A stretch of 64,000 nt of DNA, taken from NCBI GenBank assembly GCA_007922195.1, contig ML682059.1, positions 15,974,965-16,038,964 of the forward strand, given 5' to 3'. This document shows positions 33,560 through 45,649 of the stretch, piece after piece. Position 1 is the first letter of the stretch; each line of letters starts with the position of its first letter. The translations under genes and the position numbers were made by a program. Source of the DNA: Podocnemis expansa (Eukaryota; Chordata; Testudines; Podocnemididae). The notes under the pieces were generated by a model that saw only the letters and a list, made by a program, of their open reading frames with translations, was not told the origin of the DNA and ran no database searches.

Positions 33560-35611
33560 TTAAAGAAGAAGAAGAAATCTGGTCATCAGCCATACAAAAT
33601 ACAAAAGTTGGATCATGCCAGACCAACCTGACCTTTTTTGAGACAATATCAGATTTTTTAGACAAAGTCAGGGGATGCAATTTATCTAGATTTCAGTAAG
33701 AAGTTGTTTTATACAGCTACACATGGGGAATTATTAATAATTGTAAAAGATGAGAGTAATATGAAAATTTAATCAGGATAAGGAACTGATGAAAGGGGAA
33801 ACTACAATCAGTAATACTGAGAAGTGGACTGAAGGCAAGTTAGTAGTGGAGTTCCTTTGGGATAGGTTGTGGGACCAATCTTATTTAACCTTCTTATTAC
33901 TGACTTTGGCACAAACAATGGGAATGTGCTAGTAAAGTTTGTGGATAACACAAAGTTGGGAGGTATTGCCAATACAGGGAAGAATCAGGGTATCACAAGA
34001 AAATCTGGGTTATCCTGTAAATTGGAGTAATAGAAGCAGGATGAAATTTAATAATTGTAAGTGCAAGGTCATGCATTTAGGACAAAAAATAAGGGTTTTT
34101 TATGAGATGGTGATGCATAAGTTGGAAGTGATGGAGAAGGAGAAGGATCTGGAAGTATTACTTGGTCATAGGATGACTATGAGCTGCTACGGCAACATGT
34201 CTGTAAAAAACAAACAAACAAAAAACCCTTAGTGTGGTCCTAGGATGCATCGCATGAGGTATTTCTAGTAGAAACAGGGAGGTGTTAGTACCATTATATT
34301 AGGCATGGGTAGACCTCATCCAGAATACTGTGTGCAGTTCTGGTCCTCCGTGTTTAAGAAAGACTAATCTAAACAGGAGCAGGTGCAGAGAAGGGCTATG
34401 AGGATGATCTGCAGAATTGAAAACCTGCCTTCTGAGAGGGGACTGATGGAAGTTGGCTTGTTTAGCCTAACCAAAGAAAGCTGAGGAGAGACATGATTGC
34501 TGTTTATAAATACATCAGAGGGATAAATACCCAGAAGGGAGAGCAATTATTTAAGTTCAGCACTAATGTGGACACAAGAGCAAATAGATATAAATTGTCC
34601 ATCAGGAAGTTTAGACTTGAAATTAAACATAGATTTCTAACCATTGGAGAAAAGTTTTGGAATAGCTTTCCAAAGGAAGCTGTGGGGGGGGGCAAAAATG
34701 TAGTTGGTTTCAAACTGAGCTATATAAATTTATGGAGGCTATGGTATGATGGGACAGCCTAGCTTGGCAGTTGACTGATCTTTGATTAACAGCTGTAAAT
34801 ATGCCAATGGCCTGTGATGGAATGGGTTCTGAGTTAGTGCAGAGAATTCTCTTTTCTCTGACTGGTGAGTCATGCTCAGGAATTAGCTGATTGCCATATT
34901 TGGGGCCAGGGGGGATTTTGCCCCAGAGCAGATTGGCAGGGGCCCTGGGGTTTGTTTTTGCCTTCCTCTATAGAGTGGTGCATGGATCACTTGCTGCTGG
35001 CTTCTCTATAGCATTAAGTCTTTAAACCATGATCTGGGGATGTCAATGACTCATTCAGGGGTTAAGTGCCTATTGAAGGAGTGGGGAGGACATTCTGTGG
35101 CCTGCATTGTGCATGAAGTCAGACTAGATCAGGGGTCAGCAAACTTTGCTGCCCCCATGCTGGTCCTTCCTCCCTTGCCCTCAGCCAGTGCTGGCAGCCC
35201 CTTCTGCTGAAAATTTGGTGGAAGCCATGGCTGAAGGGGGGAGGGTGCTTCCCAGGCATGCCCCTGAAAAGTGCAGCTGCTCTCAGGAGTCCCCAGGCAC
35301 ACCACAGAATGAAGCTGTCCAGAGTGGCTCCTTTTGCTGATGGAATGCTGCACAGAGGAGCTGTTCCTGGCACCCTCTTCCCCTGGCATGTGAGGGTATG
35401 GCATGGGCATGACTGGGATGCCCTGCACACAGCTGCACCTGAAAAAAGCCACACACAGTGAATTTCCATGCCAGAAATGGCTATTTCTATCGTGGTGTTG
35501 AGGGTGCCAAATGCTGATCTGAATGGGTTTGTATGCCATTGTAAGCACACGTACTGGGGGTGTCCTACCCCTTGAGTAGATAATCATATGGTCCCTTCTG
35601 ACCTTAAATCC
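33560..35611 (+). mobile_element. Old CR1-like LINE, heavily degraded
   Basis: Fragments of ORF2 remain: CQTNLTFF near 33616, a VDNTKLGG-like RT block near 33940 with the second catalytic aspartate changed, a LRRDMIAVYKYI block near 34480, and FLTIGEKFWNSFPKEAV near 34635. The 3' end (GTCAGACTAGAT...GGTCCCTTCTGACCTTAAA) is of the older CR1/L3-like type without ATTCTATG repeats. It is more diverged than the CR1 copies on either side, and its tail is split by a hAT-like element. Confidence 0.75.
35130..35573. mobile_element. hAT-like non-autonomous DNA transposon
   Basis: It starts with CAGGGGTCAGCAAACTTTG, a typical hAT terminus, and ends GGTGTCCTACCCCTT, whose complement starts AAGGGGT. The 8-bp flanks are GACTAGAT (35122-35129) and GAGTAGAT (35574-35581), one mismatch. 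Removing the element restores GTCAGACTAGATAATCATATGGTCCC, the CR1-like tail. The roughly 444-bp interior has no transposase. Confidence 0.85.
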
Positions 35612-36439
35612 ATGAATTATGCCATGTCTGATGTTTTTCCCTAGGACATTGAATTTGTTATTCACTGTATGCTATTTTGCATTAATTCTCCTCCAAAAAA
35701 CCATTCACAACAGAAATATAACAATGTGATTTATATGACTGATCATACATAATATATATGAATAATTAATATGCATATCTCTGGGAAACTTCTTAGTTTG
35801 GATACAGTTTGGGAACAAGAATCAGAACAAGTTGAGGAATGAGTTTTTCATTTTGAATAGTTTGTTCATCTACAATAAAGGGCATCTTCTCCAGATATAA
35901 AGAAAGAAATATAGATTATGAAAGACATTGATGCAAATGTCCTAGATGTATTTTTTTTCCCACTTCTTACTGGCTAATAAACTGCTAAATTGGTGTTTGC
36001 CTATGATCATATGCTTTGAATTGTGGTTGTGGCATTTTTCCAAATTAATCTTGGGTTCCCTTTTTCCTTTTAATAAAAGTTTTATTTTGTTGTATGCCAG
36101 CTCAATACTTCCAGAAGGGAAGTATTGCTTCTAAGAGGCACCCAGTTATAGTATTCTGTTTTTCCCAATTTCTTGGTGAGAACTCAAGTCAGTTCTCTTT
36201 TGTGTTGTAAAGAGAAATCCCTAGACATTGAACCCACCTCTTGTTCCTGCTGATTCAACCTGGCAGAAGAGTTACAGGGGTAAAAAACTCACCCCAGGTG
36301 TTTTTGAAATCTGAAGAAACTCATTTCAAGATATTTCACTCAGTCAAGAAGAAGACTGAAATGGGAATTGAGAAGTTCCAATAATATGAAAATAGAATGG
36401 GACTGACTTTTGAAGAGCCAAGTTCCTATTTTGATTTAA
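35612..36439. other. Unannotated AT-rich DNA
   Basis: I see no recognisable element or exon here. Confidence 0.4.
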
Positions 36440-37735
36440 CTGATAACAGTAAGGGAGTCCTGTGTGCCACCCACCGGGAGGACACCTCCTGGTGGATGAG
36501 TTGGGGAATTACAGCTCAAGCTGCCTTATAGATTCCCCCTTCTGGGGTTCTGGACATTAAGCCACCAACATCTCCTCGGAGGGGCAAACCCACAGTCTAT
36601 AGTCCTGGGTTGGGGCAGTTCAGTAAGTCTCAACAGTTTAGCAATAGTCTTGAGCCCTTTAATCAGGGCACACAATCAACAAGTCTTAAGTAAGAGTGGG
36701 TAGACAGCAAAAGGTATCCATCAGAGTGGCCATCTAGGGTAAATGGAGAGGAGAAAGGGGACAAAGGCCTGCCCTACTCCACTGTGTCCCAGCCCTGGGC
36801 CCTGACAGCAGCCAAGCATTTGACTGTGGGGTCAGTGGGAATCCAGCTACAACACGCTGACCCCTGTGTGGGGCATAGCTCCCCTGGGCTATTGCCTTCC
36901 CCCTCTCTCTGTAGTACCTGTTCAGTCCCTTCAGCCGTGTCCTCTGGGTAGTCACTCAGGGTAATGACCAAAAGCCCTCCATTGGGTCTGGTGGTGGTAG
37001 GTCAGAAAGCTCTGACATGACCTCCATCTCCTCTGTCAGGGGTAATTCTGGAAACTCCACATGGTCTGGTGCAAGGGGCAGCTTCTCCAGGTCCTGGACC
37101 ACAGAGAGATTTGTGGTGTTTTGGACTACCTAGGGTCATTGGGGTTGCCCTAGTGATAAATGGGAGAGTCATTTAGGTGCTAGGAAAACCTGTCTGTCTC
37201 CTCTCTCTCTCTCAGTTCTCTTTCAATAAAGACTTCTTATACAGCTCTGAATATGCTGTCCTCCTTATTGGATTATAATCTCCCTTAAAACTTTACAAGA
37301 TTCACCTCTAGCTGAGTGAGTGGCAGTTCCTTCAAGTTGCATGAAGACTGTGGGGCCCATTCACAACAGTCTGGGCCTTCCAGGAAATATTCAGGGTTCC
37401 AGCTGTTCCCCTGGTCTGTCAACCCCAAGCTGAGTTGGGTCCTTCCCTGGGTATCAGCCGTGGGAGGCCCAAACCAGTCATCTGGGTACTGGGAGGGAAG
37501 CCTGGGTTCCCTCTGCAGGAGAGAGGGCTGGGGCTGAGGAGCCAGGAGGGACCCATCTATCCTCTTCAATGGCCAGGACTGGACTGAGCTCCCTGGCCTG
37601 GCTTTTATACTTCCTGTCCCACCCCTTTTGTTCTGCCTTGATGGACAGCTTCTCAGCAGCCATTTTGCCTCCTCTGAGGGCGGCCATCTTACCTCACCTT
37701 GAAGCAGCCATGTTACCTCTTTACAATAGCATTTC
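36440..37735 (-). repeat. Unclassified repeat-like region with LTR-like features
   Basis: This roughly 1.3-kb GC-richer block stands out from its flanks. On the minus strand, AGTATAAAAGCCAGGCCAGG near 37598 is a TATA-like box, followed by GAGCTCAGTCCAGTCCTGG. A pyrimidine/CT run at about 37197-37213 and AATAAAGACTT at 37226 (plus strand) also occur. The arrangement suggests an LTR-type regulatory region of a retroelement, but neither terminal TG...CA boundaries nor coding domains were found. It could equally be a degraded unknown repeat. Confidence 0.35.
37590..37610 (-). promoter_or_regulatory. TATA-like box
   Basis: On the minus strand, GGAAGTATAAAAGCCAGGCC is a strong match to a polymerase II TATA element within the LTR-like region. 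Activity is inferred only. Confidence 0.35.
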
Positions 37736-38097
37736 GTGATTTAATGAGTACTGTTAAATGTATCTTGTACATACAATCTCACAGGTATTTATGCTAATAG
37801 CCATTAGCATTTATATAGGATTTTAGTACCTGCATAGCTCATTTGAAGAAGTATTTATTAAGCACTTTCTTCTCATTAGTATTCTTGAAAAAGATAATTT
37901 ACAAAGGGTGAAATAACACCTTTCCAGGGGCCAGAGCAGCATGGTACCATATCTGCTGAAGACTCTCAGATTCGGACAAATACCACTTGATTTCACACTT
38001 GGCCCGTAGTCAAATTTGGGGCAAATTTGGCAGCAGTTGATTGCCAGTTACACAAAGAGTGTAAAATTCCTTGCATAACTAGTGGTGACTTTCAAAG

Positions 38098-38291
38098 CTG
38101 CCGCTACACATTAGGGAAAAGCTGACCGCAAATCACTTGCGGTCAGCTTTCCTCAACACCCTCTGACTCCAGGACTTCTGGGGCTGACTTCCAGGAGTGG
38201 CATGGTGAGTTCATACTCGCCACAAACCACTCCTGGAGGAGGAAACTGATGGCAGCAAAATTGCCACTGTTAGGGTAGACATACCCTGAGT
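38098..38291. mobile_element. Short MITE with TATGTCTACCC-type end
   Basis: The right end GGGTAGACATACCCTGAG is the complement of the CAGGGTATGTCTAC terminus common in turtle DNA transposons. The interior has an inverted pair, AAAGCTGACCGCAAATCAC and TTGCGGTCAGCTTTCC (38116-38152). The left end is degraded. Confidence 0.5.
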
Positions 38292-38395
38292 CTCCAATAA
38301 GAGACTGTAATACTCCTCAACAAGGAAAAAATACAGAGTTTCATTGTCAGAAAAACTAACGTTGTTTATTTGATGATAATAAGATTATATCATAT

Positions 38396-38485
38396 CAGGC
38401 AAAATTCTACTTTGTTACACTAGTGTTAATTTAGATTTACGTCATTGAAGTTAATCTAGATTTATGTCAGTATGACTAAAATCCG
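38396..38485. repeat. Degenerate old palindromic repeat
   Basis: Imperfect inverted arms with TTACACTAGTGTTAATTTAG and CATTGAAGTTAATCTAGATT belong to the same old palindromic family as the copies at 28.6 and 44.5 kb. Confidence 0.4.
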
Positions 38486-40168
38486 AATATGTTCATCTTT
38501 TACACACTTTGACTTATCTTGCCTGAATAAGGTAAGCTTCCAGTCTCTTGGCAGAAAGATGGTGGACCTGAAACCTGAGGTCTCGGGTCAGAAGCCCAAG
38601 CAGGCAAAATATAATTTTTATTTCTATTGAAGTTTCTGCATGAATCCTCTCTAGATGTCTAATTCAAGTTATATTGTCCTTTAGTATTTCTAATTTTAAA
38701 CCAGGTTTATATTAAACAAGGTCTCAAACAAGCACATAACTTAGTTACTTGTTTCTATCTCCGAAATGATGTAACAAAGTTAAATCTTTCCTTTCAAACC
38801 TCCAATTTTATAAATGTTTCAGGCCTCTTGTTCACATGATTCCCAAAAAAATGGGGGGTTACCCTGCCTTCTTTATTATGTATTCATAATGATTTCTGTA
38901 AGGTGGTGGAGATGGAGATTAAGAAAAACATTCCTGGCAGCCTTATGTTTTAGGCACCAAGTCCTGAACTGGTGGGGAGAAATAATCCCTGTTAAGAACA
39001 AACATGTGGGTGTTGTCTCATGCTACTTGTTGCTCCATAGCCCACACTTGCTGGATTTAAATGCCTAGGTAACATAACCAACAGTACAAAATAATATATG
39101 TTCTTCAAATAACCACAGTATCCTGTTCTCAAAATCAAAAGTTGTATTTTTTTCTTTCTCAGTTAGTCTTTCATTGCCCAGTTTTGTGGAAACTACTCCT
39201 TACAGTACGTAGTTCACTTTTTAATCACACAAAATACACCAGGATTCCCTGTTAGCAGCTGAAAATCCTGTTACAGAATTCTCTACTGCAGAGAACCTAG
39301 AATGAAAGCCAAATGTCACAGGACATAAAGCCAGATAATCACCAAATGGAAAGAAAGACAAAGCATAGCAGAGTTTCTAACAGATAGTTCTGGGAAGCAT
39401 GGGAATTTGCATAGTGCATGTTATAAAAACAATGTTTATTATGAACTAGGGTTTGGGTAATATGAAAAGGAAGGGGAAAAGAGTGTATTATTTATTTGTA
39501 CTTGTTTTATTTCTACAAAAGTTAATCCCAGTCCATGTCAAATCTTATACTGTTTTTAGATTTTTTCCCACTGCTATATATCTCTTGGGCAGTCTAAACT
39601 GACGGTTTCCATGGGGTTAAAGATATGCCTTTGACATAGCAGGATGAATGTACAATACATTACCTAGGAAATTGGTCATGATACCATAAACTTATTCTAA
39701 AACTAAAGAAAAACATACAGTATAGCTTTTAATACATGTTTATGCACATGTTCTTGTTATATGAGATAATATCACCGTACATGATTTCAGATATTAAACT
39801 GCAATAAAATGTTGTAAGAATGTTAGTGTTCAATGGAACAAACAGCAAATTGCAGCTTTTTGTATCTCAAACAGAATAGTGCACCTAAACTATCCTAACA
39901 TTAAATTTTACAGCTTGTCTGAAGGCAGTAATTTGCTCACAAGCTGTTATGATGTCATAATTTAACTGGAAGCAGAGCTAAGCAAATGTTTGCATCAATG
40001 TTCTACACAAGGAAGTCCCATGTTGTTAGTTATACTGCATATCATATGCCAAAAACTACACTGGACAAACAGCAATATTGTAAAGTCAGTGCTGTGAAGT
40101 TAGGAAATGCTGGAATTAAGCTAGCTATACACTTTTAATTCTACCCGCATCTGTGTATGCACTATGAT
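38486..40168. other. Unannotated AT-rich unique DNA
   Basis: No transposon family or exon-like segment is recognisable. Confidence 0.4.
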
Positions 40169-40171
40169 ACT

Positions 40172-40385
40172 TGGTATGTCTATCCAGCATCTAGGAGGTG
40201 CTTCCTAGTGTGGGTAGATCTGCTTTGCTTAGCTCACTAAAAATAGCAGTGCAGCTGTGGTGGCATGGGCAACTCCACATACCCAGGTTCAGGAAAAATT
40301 GCAGTAGAGTGGTCACAGCCTCAGCTGCTGCCATGGCCACGCTGCTATCTTTAGCATCCCAGCCAGAGCAGAGCCATGGCTGGAG
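40172..40385. mobile_element. Degraded hAT-like MITE
   Basis: GGTATGTCTATCCAGCATCT, then AGGAGGTGCTTCC, and paired inner words ACTAAAAATAGCAGTGCAGC and GCCACGCTGCTATCTTTAGC (inverted) match the two arms of a DNA transposon common in turtles. The right end is lost near 40.38 kb. Confidence 0.55.
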
Positions 40386-40890
40386 CTGTAAAGGGCACTG
40401 TGCACTAACAGTCCACAGAAGACATTCCAATAAGCAGGTCTTGTTTCGACTGTTAGGGCTGTAAGGAAGGGAGTTCTGAACCTTAACTTTTGTCTTCTGT
40501 TGTGACTATCCCACCAGTGGTACTTCTCTTTGTTTTATCTCTAGACCCTGCTGTTCTGGCACTGAGGAGTTCCCCCTCCATGTCCACAGAACACCTGAGT
40601 CAAATAAAGAGGAGGAAGAGGAGGACTTGGGATGATGTGTTCTATAGATCCTGCAAGCAGACGATGAGCAAAGGACCTGAGAGCAGAGCAATGGGAGTCT
40701 GACTACTGCAGACTAGTGAAGTAAAGAGCAAATACAGGAGAACCATGGGTCCTGTGCTTGCAACACATAAGGTAATAATGTGCAGGCTCCATGCTTCTGT
40801 CAGAGACAGTAGACAGGAGGGAGTACTATGTGGATTTATGGTGCTTTTTTAACAGACTCCAAAATTATGATATAGATAACATGATGGTAT
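40386..40890. other. Unannotated DNA
   Basis: A 70-codon ORF at 40490-40702 contains a KRRKRR run but no recognisable domain and no exon signals that I can support. Confidence 0.35.
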
Positions 40891-40893
40891 GAA

Positions 40894-41030
40894 AAAACAA
40901 ACAACAACAACAACAACAACAGCAAAAAAGAGTTCTGTGGATATTTTAAAGACTAACAAATTTATTTATCATATAAACTTTCATAGGTGTAATTTCACTT
41001 CACCAGATGCATGATGGTTAGCCAAATTCT
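40894..41030 (-). mobile_element. Penelope-like 3' tail with AAC array
   Basis: GTTCTGTGGATATTTTAAAG, then ACTAACAAATTTATTTATCA, CTTTCATAGG and CACTTCACCAGATGCATG is the complement of the tail of a Penelope-like element (compare 10.0-10.15 kb). An (AAC)n run at 40894-40922 lies at the element's 3' end. Confidence 0.65.
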
Positions 41031-41649
41031 GTAGTCCAGGTTGGCTACAGGTAGGTTAATTAAATCGGACTTCCTCCCCAAAAACAAGCAGTCAAGAAAT
41101 ACTCAGACTGAGATTTTATAACAGTCCTCTATTGCTAGCCGCATAAGACAAGTGATGGATAAGAGTACAAATGAATACAATGTGTAATAAATGGTAAAGA
41201 AATACATCAATACATTTCTATAATAACTATCAACAGTATTGCTGCTAAGATTTCCTATTTTTAAGATACAATTGCAAAAGTTATACTCACACTCAAGTGA
41301 AGATAAGTTGAACTACTGAGCTAACAATTCTAGAACTGATCAACTAAAATAAAACAAAGAAACCTAGCTAAAAGAAGTCAGGTAGAGTGTTGCCGAAGGC
41401 CTGTGCAGTTTCCTCTTACATTGTTTGAAATCATCGGCCGGAAATTGGAAGCTTCAACCCCTTTGCAAATTTTGGGGCTTTAATTACCCTTTTTGCACAG
41501 TATGGGGTGGGGGGTACCTTTTATACCCTTCCAAACAAAAAACTGAATTATCTCATTCTTCCTAGCCAAATATGGGTGTTTTCCAGAAATTCCTGGCGGT
41601 ACTCTTAGATTATTGGATCAGGGGTCTATTGACATCTATTTTCTGGCAT

Positions 41650-42075
41650 ATTTTTTCCATCAGTGGGCCCCACTCACTGGAGGGCCTCCTGCCCCGCCAG
41701 TGTACCAGCCCTGGGGAGGGTGTCTGAGGCCAGAGGTCAGTCCTGGCGCGGAGGCAGCACTGACTGTCACACCAGAGCTTGTACTACTTGTGCGGAAGTC
41801 AACCTTGCCACTCCCCCCCTCACTAGGGGGCCAACCAGCCAGGCCACAGCTGACCTGCCCTGCCCCCAGGGGTGGAGTGGCTGATCCAGGGGTGGAGTAA
41901 GAATGGGAAATCTCAGCCTGTGGGCTGGCTTACCCTGCCCCTGGGGGCGGATCAGCCAGCCCAGAGGTGGCGTGGGAGGTCAGAGCCTGGCCTCAGGCCA
42001 GGTTACCCACTCCGCTTCTCAGTGCCAGGCTGCTGGCGGGATGGAGGGGTCCCCTCACTGTAATAGGCCCCTGAG
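41650..42075. other. GC-rich island
   Basis: This block is clearly richer in GC than its flanks, with repeated GGGGTGGAGT and CAGCCAG words. It could be a degraded minisatellite or an old element body. Its ORFs have no recognisable domain. Confidence 0.4.
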
Positions 42076-44450
42076 CATGAGCCCCATTGGCCCATGGGAT
42101 AATCCACACCAAGAGGTAATTTTGGTTATTCAAGAAATAAAGAATCAGAGCTACGGTTAACAGGAACAAGCACATTAGAATGATCTGAGAAATAATGTGT
42201 GTGTGGTGTTTGGCTTTTGTTTCATACCTTCGTATTGGCTCAAACAGTTTGATAATTTTGAAAGGTTTGAAAATAATTCAGAACCCAAACAATGACAAGT
42301 TTTCCATCCTAAGTAACACAACCTTAAAGTAAAGAGAGATTTTGCTGCTTGATAATGGATTCTTTGGATACAGTCAAGGGGGGTGAGACACTAAAACAGA
42401 CACTAGGTAAATCAGATCTCTTACTAACTCAATTTATTTAGTTGCATCTAATTAGAATAAATCATCTTTTCTTATTCTTTTTAAAGTTTTAAAGCAAAAA
42501 CAAAAAGATAGAAAAAAGGTTTATTACAGCAAAAGTATAACTATAATTCCTAAACCTGTTCCTATCACTAAGCCCTTAATTGATACTGGGCTCCAATCAG
42601 TACTGTTAAGGATTATCCCTTATACTTACAAAACCATGGCTTATTTATTTGATTCAGATTCATTTTCAGATTCAATTTGAGTGCACCAGTTGTATCCCAT
42701 GTGGGATGTTTCACTCTCATCCACAGAGCTTGCCAGTGAAAAGATGTCAGCAGGGAGGGAACCTTGGGTGATCAGTCCTCAGTTCATCAGTAGATTCGTG
42801 CCTTCACAGACCTCTGCTTTACATGGGCTTTTTGCAGCCTTTTATCCCTGTCCCACAACCCCACTTTCAGTTTCTAGAAGGTACCATTGCTTTGTTTTAC
42901 CATATTTGGCACCCTTTGAGAAGCCACATCACCACCTTACTGGTTCTTAGACTAGTTACAGGTTTGTTTGGTTTTTTTGTTTTTTTTTTTTTTCTGACAG
43001 AACACTGTTACTTATTAGCTAGGCCAATTAAAATTTTGTTACCAAGCAGCCATGGCTTTGCAAGCTTGCACCTGAGCTACTTCCGCTGAGCTATTTCTGC
43101 AGAACAACTTCTTTCTGCAGGCAGGAAATAAGCCAATGTCTGCAATGAAACTGTGGTAACTGCAAAGCAGAAGCAGAGTAAAAGTGGAACAACTGTGGTA
43201 ACCGCAAAATAGAAGTAGAGCAAAAGCAGAACAAGAACAAAATTAGCTATTAAACTATTGTCTATCAAGCCTTATCTTTTAATTCCTGATGGGTTTTATT
43301 GACATAAACTGTACCCCCCTATTGACATAAAGGAAGAGTGCCACCGAACTAACGCAATCAGTATCACATAGAATTTAGTAATTCTTCTGCTAATATGCTG
43401 ATTTGGACCTTGATCCTGCAACTATGTTCTTGTGACTGATCCCTCTGACATGGGAAGAGACTTATTTAAGACACTGCCCATAGGTGTGCAGGACTCACCC
43501 ACTCAGATTTGATTTACCACAACATAACTCTGTTCTGCTCAATCTCTGATTCTTTAACCTTAGGCTTATCTTTACAAATCATGAGATTTCGTTTCCCTTT
43601 GATTTAAGATTTAGATCAAAGTCCAAAAATAATCCTTTTTTAGATTTAAAAAAGTGAATGCTAAGCTATTAATTCAGTCAATGAAGTTCCATGCTATTTT
43701 CATTCTCTGCCATACTTCCAAACGCAAACTGTTCAGCCTAGCCCCTGTAGTGTATGACATCAGTTAAGGCTCTCTGCTGAATATATGTTGGATTCATGAG
43801 GAACGATGCATTATTCTATGGCTAAATGAAAATGTCAATCTTTTTGCTAATCAAAGATTTTTGAGCACTCAGAGGGATTTTTTCCTGTGCAACTTTATAT
43901 TATTTCATCAATGATATCAACTAGCTCAGACAACCATAATGCTGTTGATTCTTCTGGTACCACAGCAAAGTCAGTTGTTTGGATTCTTCCCCCGAGTAGT
44001 GTGATTACCTACTTATTCCAAAAGGTCAAATTGTCCATAGATAATTATACATGCCTCCCTCGTATGAATTTACCAGACATGTTGGAATGGATATCTGCTT
44101 TGGAACTCACTTGTTGCTTGGCAGTTACAATAAAAATATCATCTATTTTATGCCATTTTATGTTCTGTTTGTACACAGTCAGTAAAATTCATGCAGAGAG
44201 GTTACACAGTTTTCTACACTACTGAAATTGCTAACAATTGTATCCTACTTGGGCCAAATGCTGATGACATTTGTATAAGTATGTAATTCCTTTCCCCCTC
44301 ATGAATGAAGTGCTTGTGAAAGATGGAGATTGACAGAACTGGAGACCCTTTGCCCAGAATATTATACAGCATAGGGCATGGTTCCCCAAATATTTCCTTT
44401 GTATTTGGCACAATAAGCTGTCCCAAGTAGCAGTTGTTTATTAAATTGTT
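42076..44450. other. Unannotated AT-rich DNA
   Basis: Mostly unique sequence with a T run at 42979-42993. Faint words of an old palindromic repeat (TTGATCCTGCAACTATGTTC) occur near 43409. No exon-like ORF is evident. Confidence 0.4.
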
Positions 44451-44454
44451 ACCT

Positions 44455-44530
44455 TGGGCTAGAATCTCAGCTAGTGCATTGACTTCAATGGAGCTAACTC
44501 AACACACCAGTTGAGAATTGAGGCCATTGT
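44455..44530. repeat. Degenerate old palindromic repeat
   Basis: GAATCTCAGCTAGTGCATTG, ACTTCAATGGAGCTAACTC and CAGTTGAGAATTGAGGCC form imperfect inverted arms around TTGACTTCAATGG, the clearest copy here of the old palindromic family. Confidence 0.5.
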
Positions 44531-45123
44531 TTCTTCAGACTATATGGAGATGTGACATTCAAGTGGCTTTGTGTAGGTTGTGTGACCCACTACTGGGAAG
44601 ACTCCTACTGGGTCACCAGGCTCGTACAGATGAGAGGATCTCAGGCATAGGGATCTGGAAAGCAACCTTGTCCCACACTCACCCCAGTGGCATATCTTGT
44701 CCCAGGAGACTGGGCTTGGATCCCCACTGCAAGCTTGCAATCTGACCCCCCACCCCAGGTCACACCACCACTCAGATTTGGCCTGGCTACCTCATGCTGA
44801 GGAGACACTGGAGACAAATTTAAGTAGAGGCACACAGGGCCTCAGCATCACTCAGGTACATCACAGATTTGTGGCTGGATCAGTGCCAGGTCACAATGCC
44901 TGTATTAGGGAATCAAGTGCAGACCCATGGAACGGGAGCTACTGCTGTGGAGGACCTTGGCGGGGGGCTCACTCTACAGTAGCCTCTCTCCCACCCCATG
45001 AGCTTCCCTCTGCATTGGACTGGGGTTAGGGTTGTAAACAGGGGTGTTGTAGTGCCACGTGCCCCAAATCCCGGCACCAGTGCCCCGGGTCTGCCCCCTC
45101 CCGGTCTCCAACAAGATCAGGCC
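44531..45123. other. GC-richer unannotated DNA
   Basis: This moderately GC-rich stretch leads into the minisatellite. Short ORFs on both strands carry no recognisable domain. Confidence 0.35.
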
Positions 45124-45405
45124 GGATATCCGTAGCCCAGCTGCCTGCAGGTGCGGCAGCCCTGGCCCTGGCTGGGAATCTGGGACTCAGCTGCCTGTGG
45201 CTGCGGAGGCCACTCCTGGCCTGGTCCCCGGCTGGGGATCTGGGGCTCAGACACCCGCAGCCATGGAGGCCACTCCTGGCCCCGTCCATAGCCAGGGATG
45301 TGGGCCCCAGCTGCCTGCGGCCACGGCAACCTCAACACTGGCCGGGGATCTGGGGCTCAGCCGCCTGTGGCCACAGAGGCCGCTCCTGGCCCCCTTTCCA
45401 GCCAG
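45124..45405. repeat. Minisatellite, about 60-bp unit
   Basis: Five imperfect units start at about 45124, 45173, 45234, 45295 and 45344. Each carries GG-AT-TG-GGCTCAG-TGCCTG, then a GGCC-C-G-GGC and CTCCTGGCC core. Unit lengths vary from about 50 to 61 bp. Overlapping ORFs on both strands are products of this repeat, not genes. Confidence 0.8.
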
Positions 45406-45649
45406 GAGCATGGCCTCTTGGCAGGCGGCGCGGCCTGGGCCCATGCCCTGGTTGCTTCTCTAGGGCAGCGACGCCTCTGGTTGTAAACGTTAGCATGGAC
45501 AGTAGTCCTCTGTGTGGTTTATTCCCCCTTAATGGTGTGAGGAAGAGGGGGTGGCTTACCTTCCATCAACAAGTTTATTCCCTGGGTGTGTCACAAAAAT
45601 ACACAAAATTCAGCTGGTGAGTTGCTCTCCTAAAACATTTGGGAACCAT

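Noticed and set aside
41613..42160. Pro/Gly-rich ORFs of up to 95 codons
   Set aside because: They lie in a GC-rich island, overlap in several frames, and have no domain or splice context.
45124..45405. Possible CRISPR-like repeat-spacer array
   Set aside because: The units are contiguous and imperfect with no unique spacers, in a vertebrate genome; it is a minisatellite.
45026..45620. Several overlapping Pro/Ala/Gly-rich ORFs
   Set aside because: They are translations of the 60-bp minisatellite in several frames on both strands, not genes.
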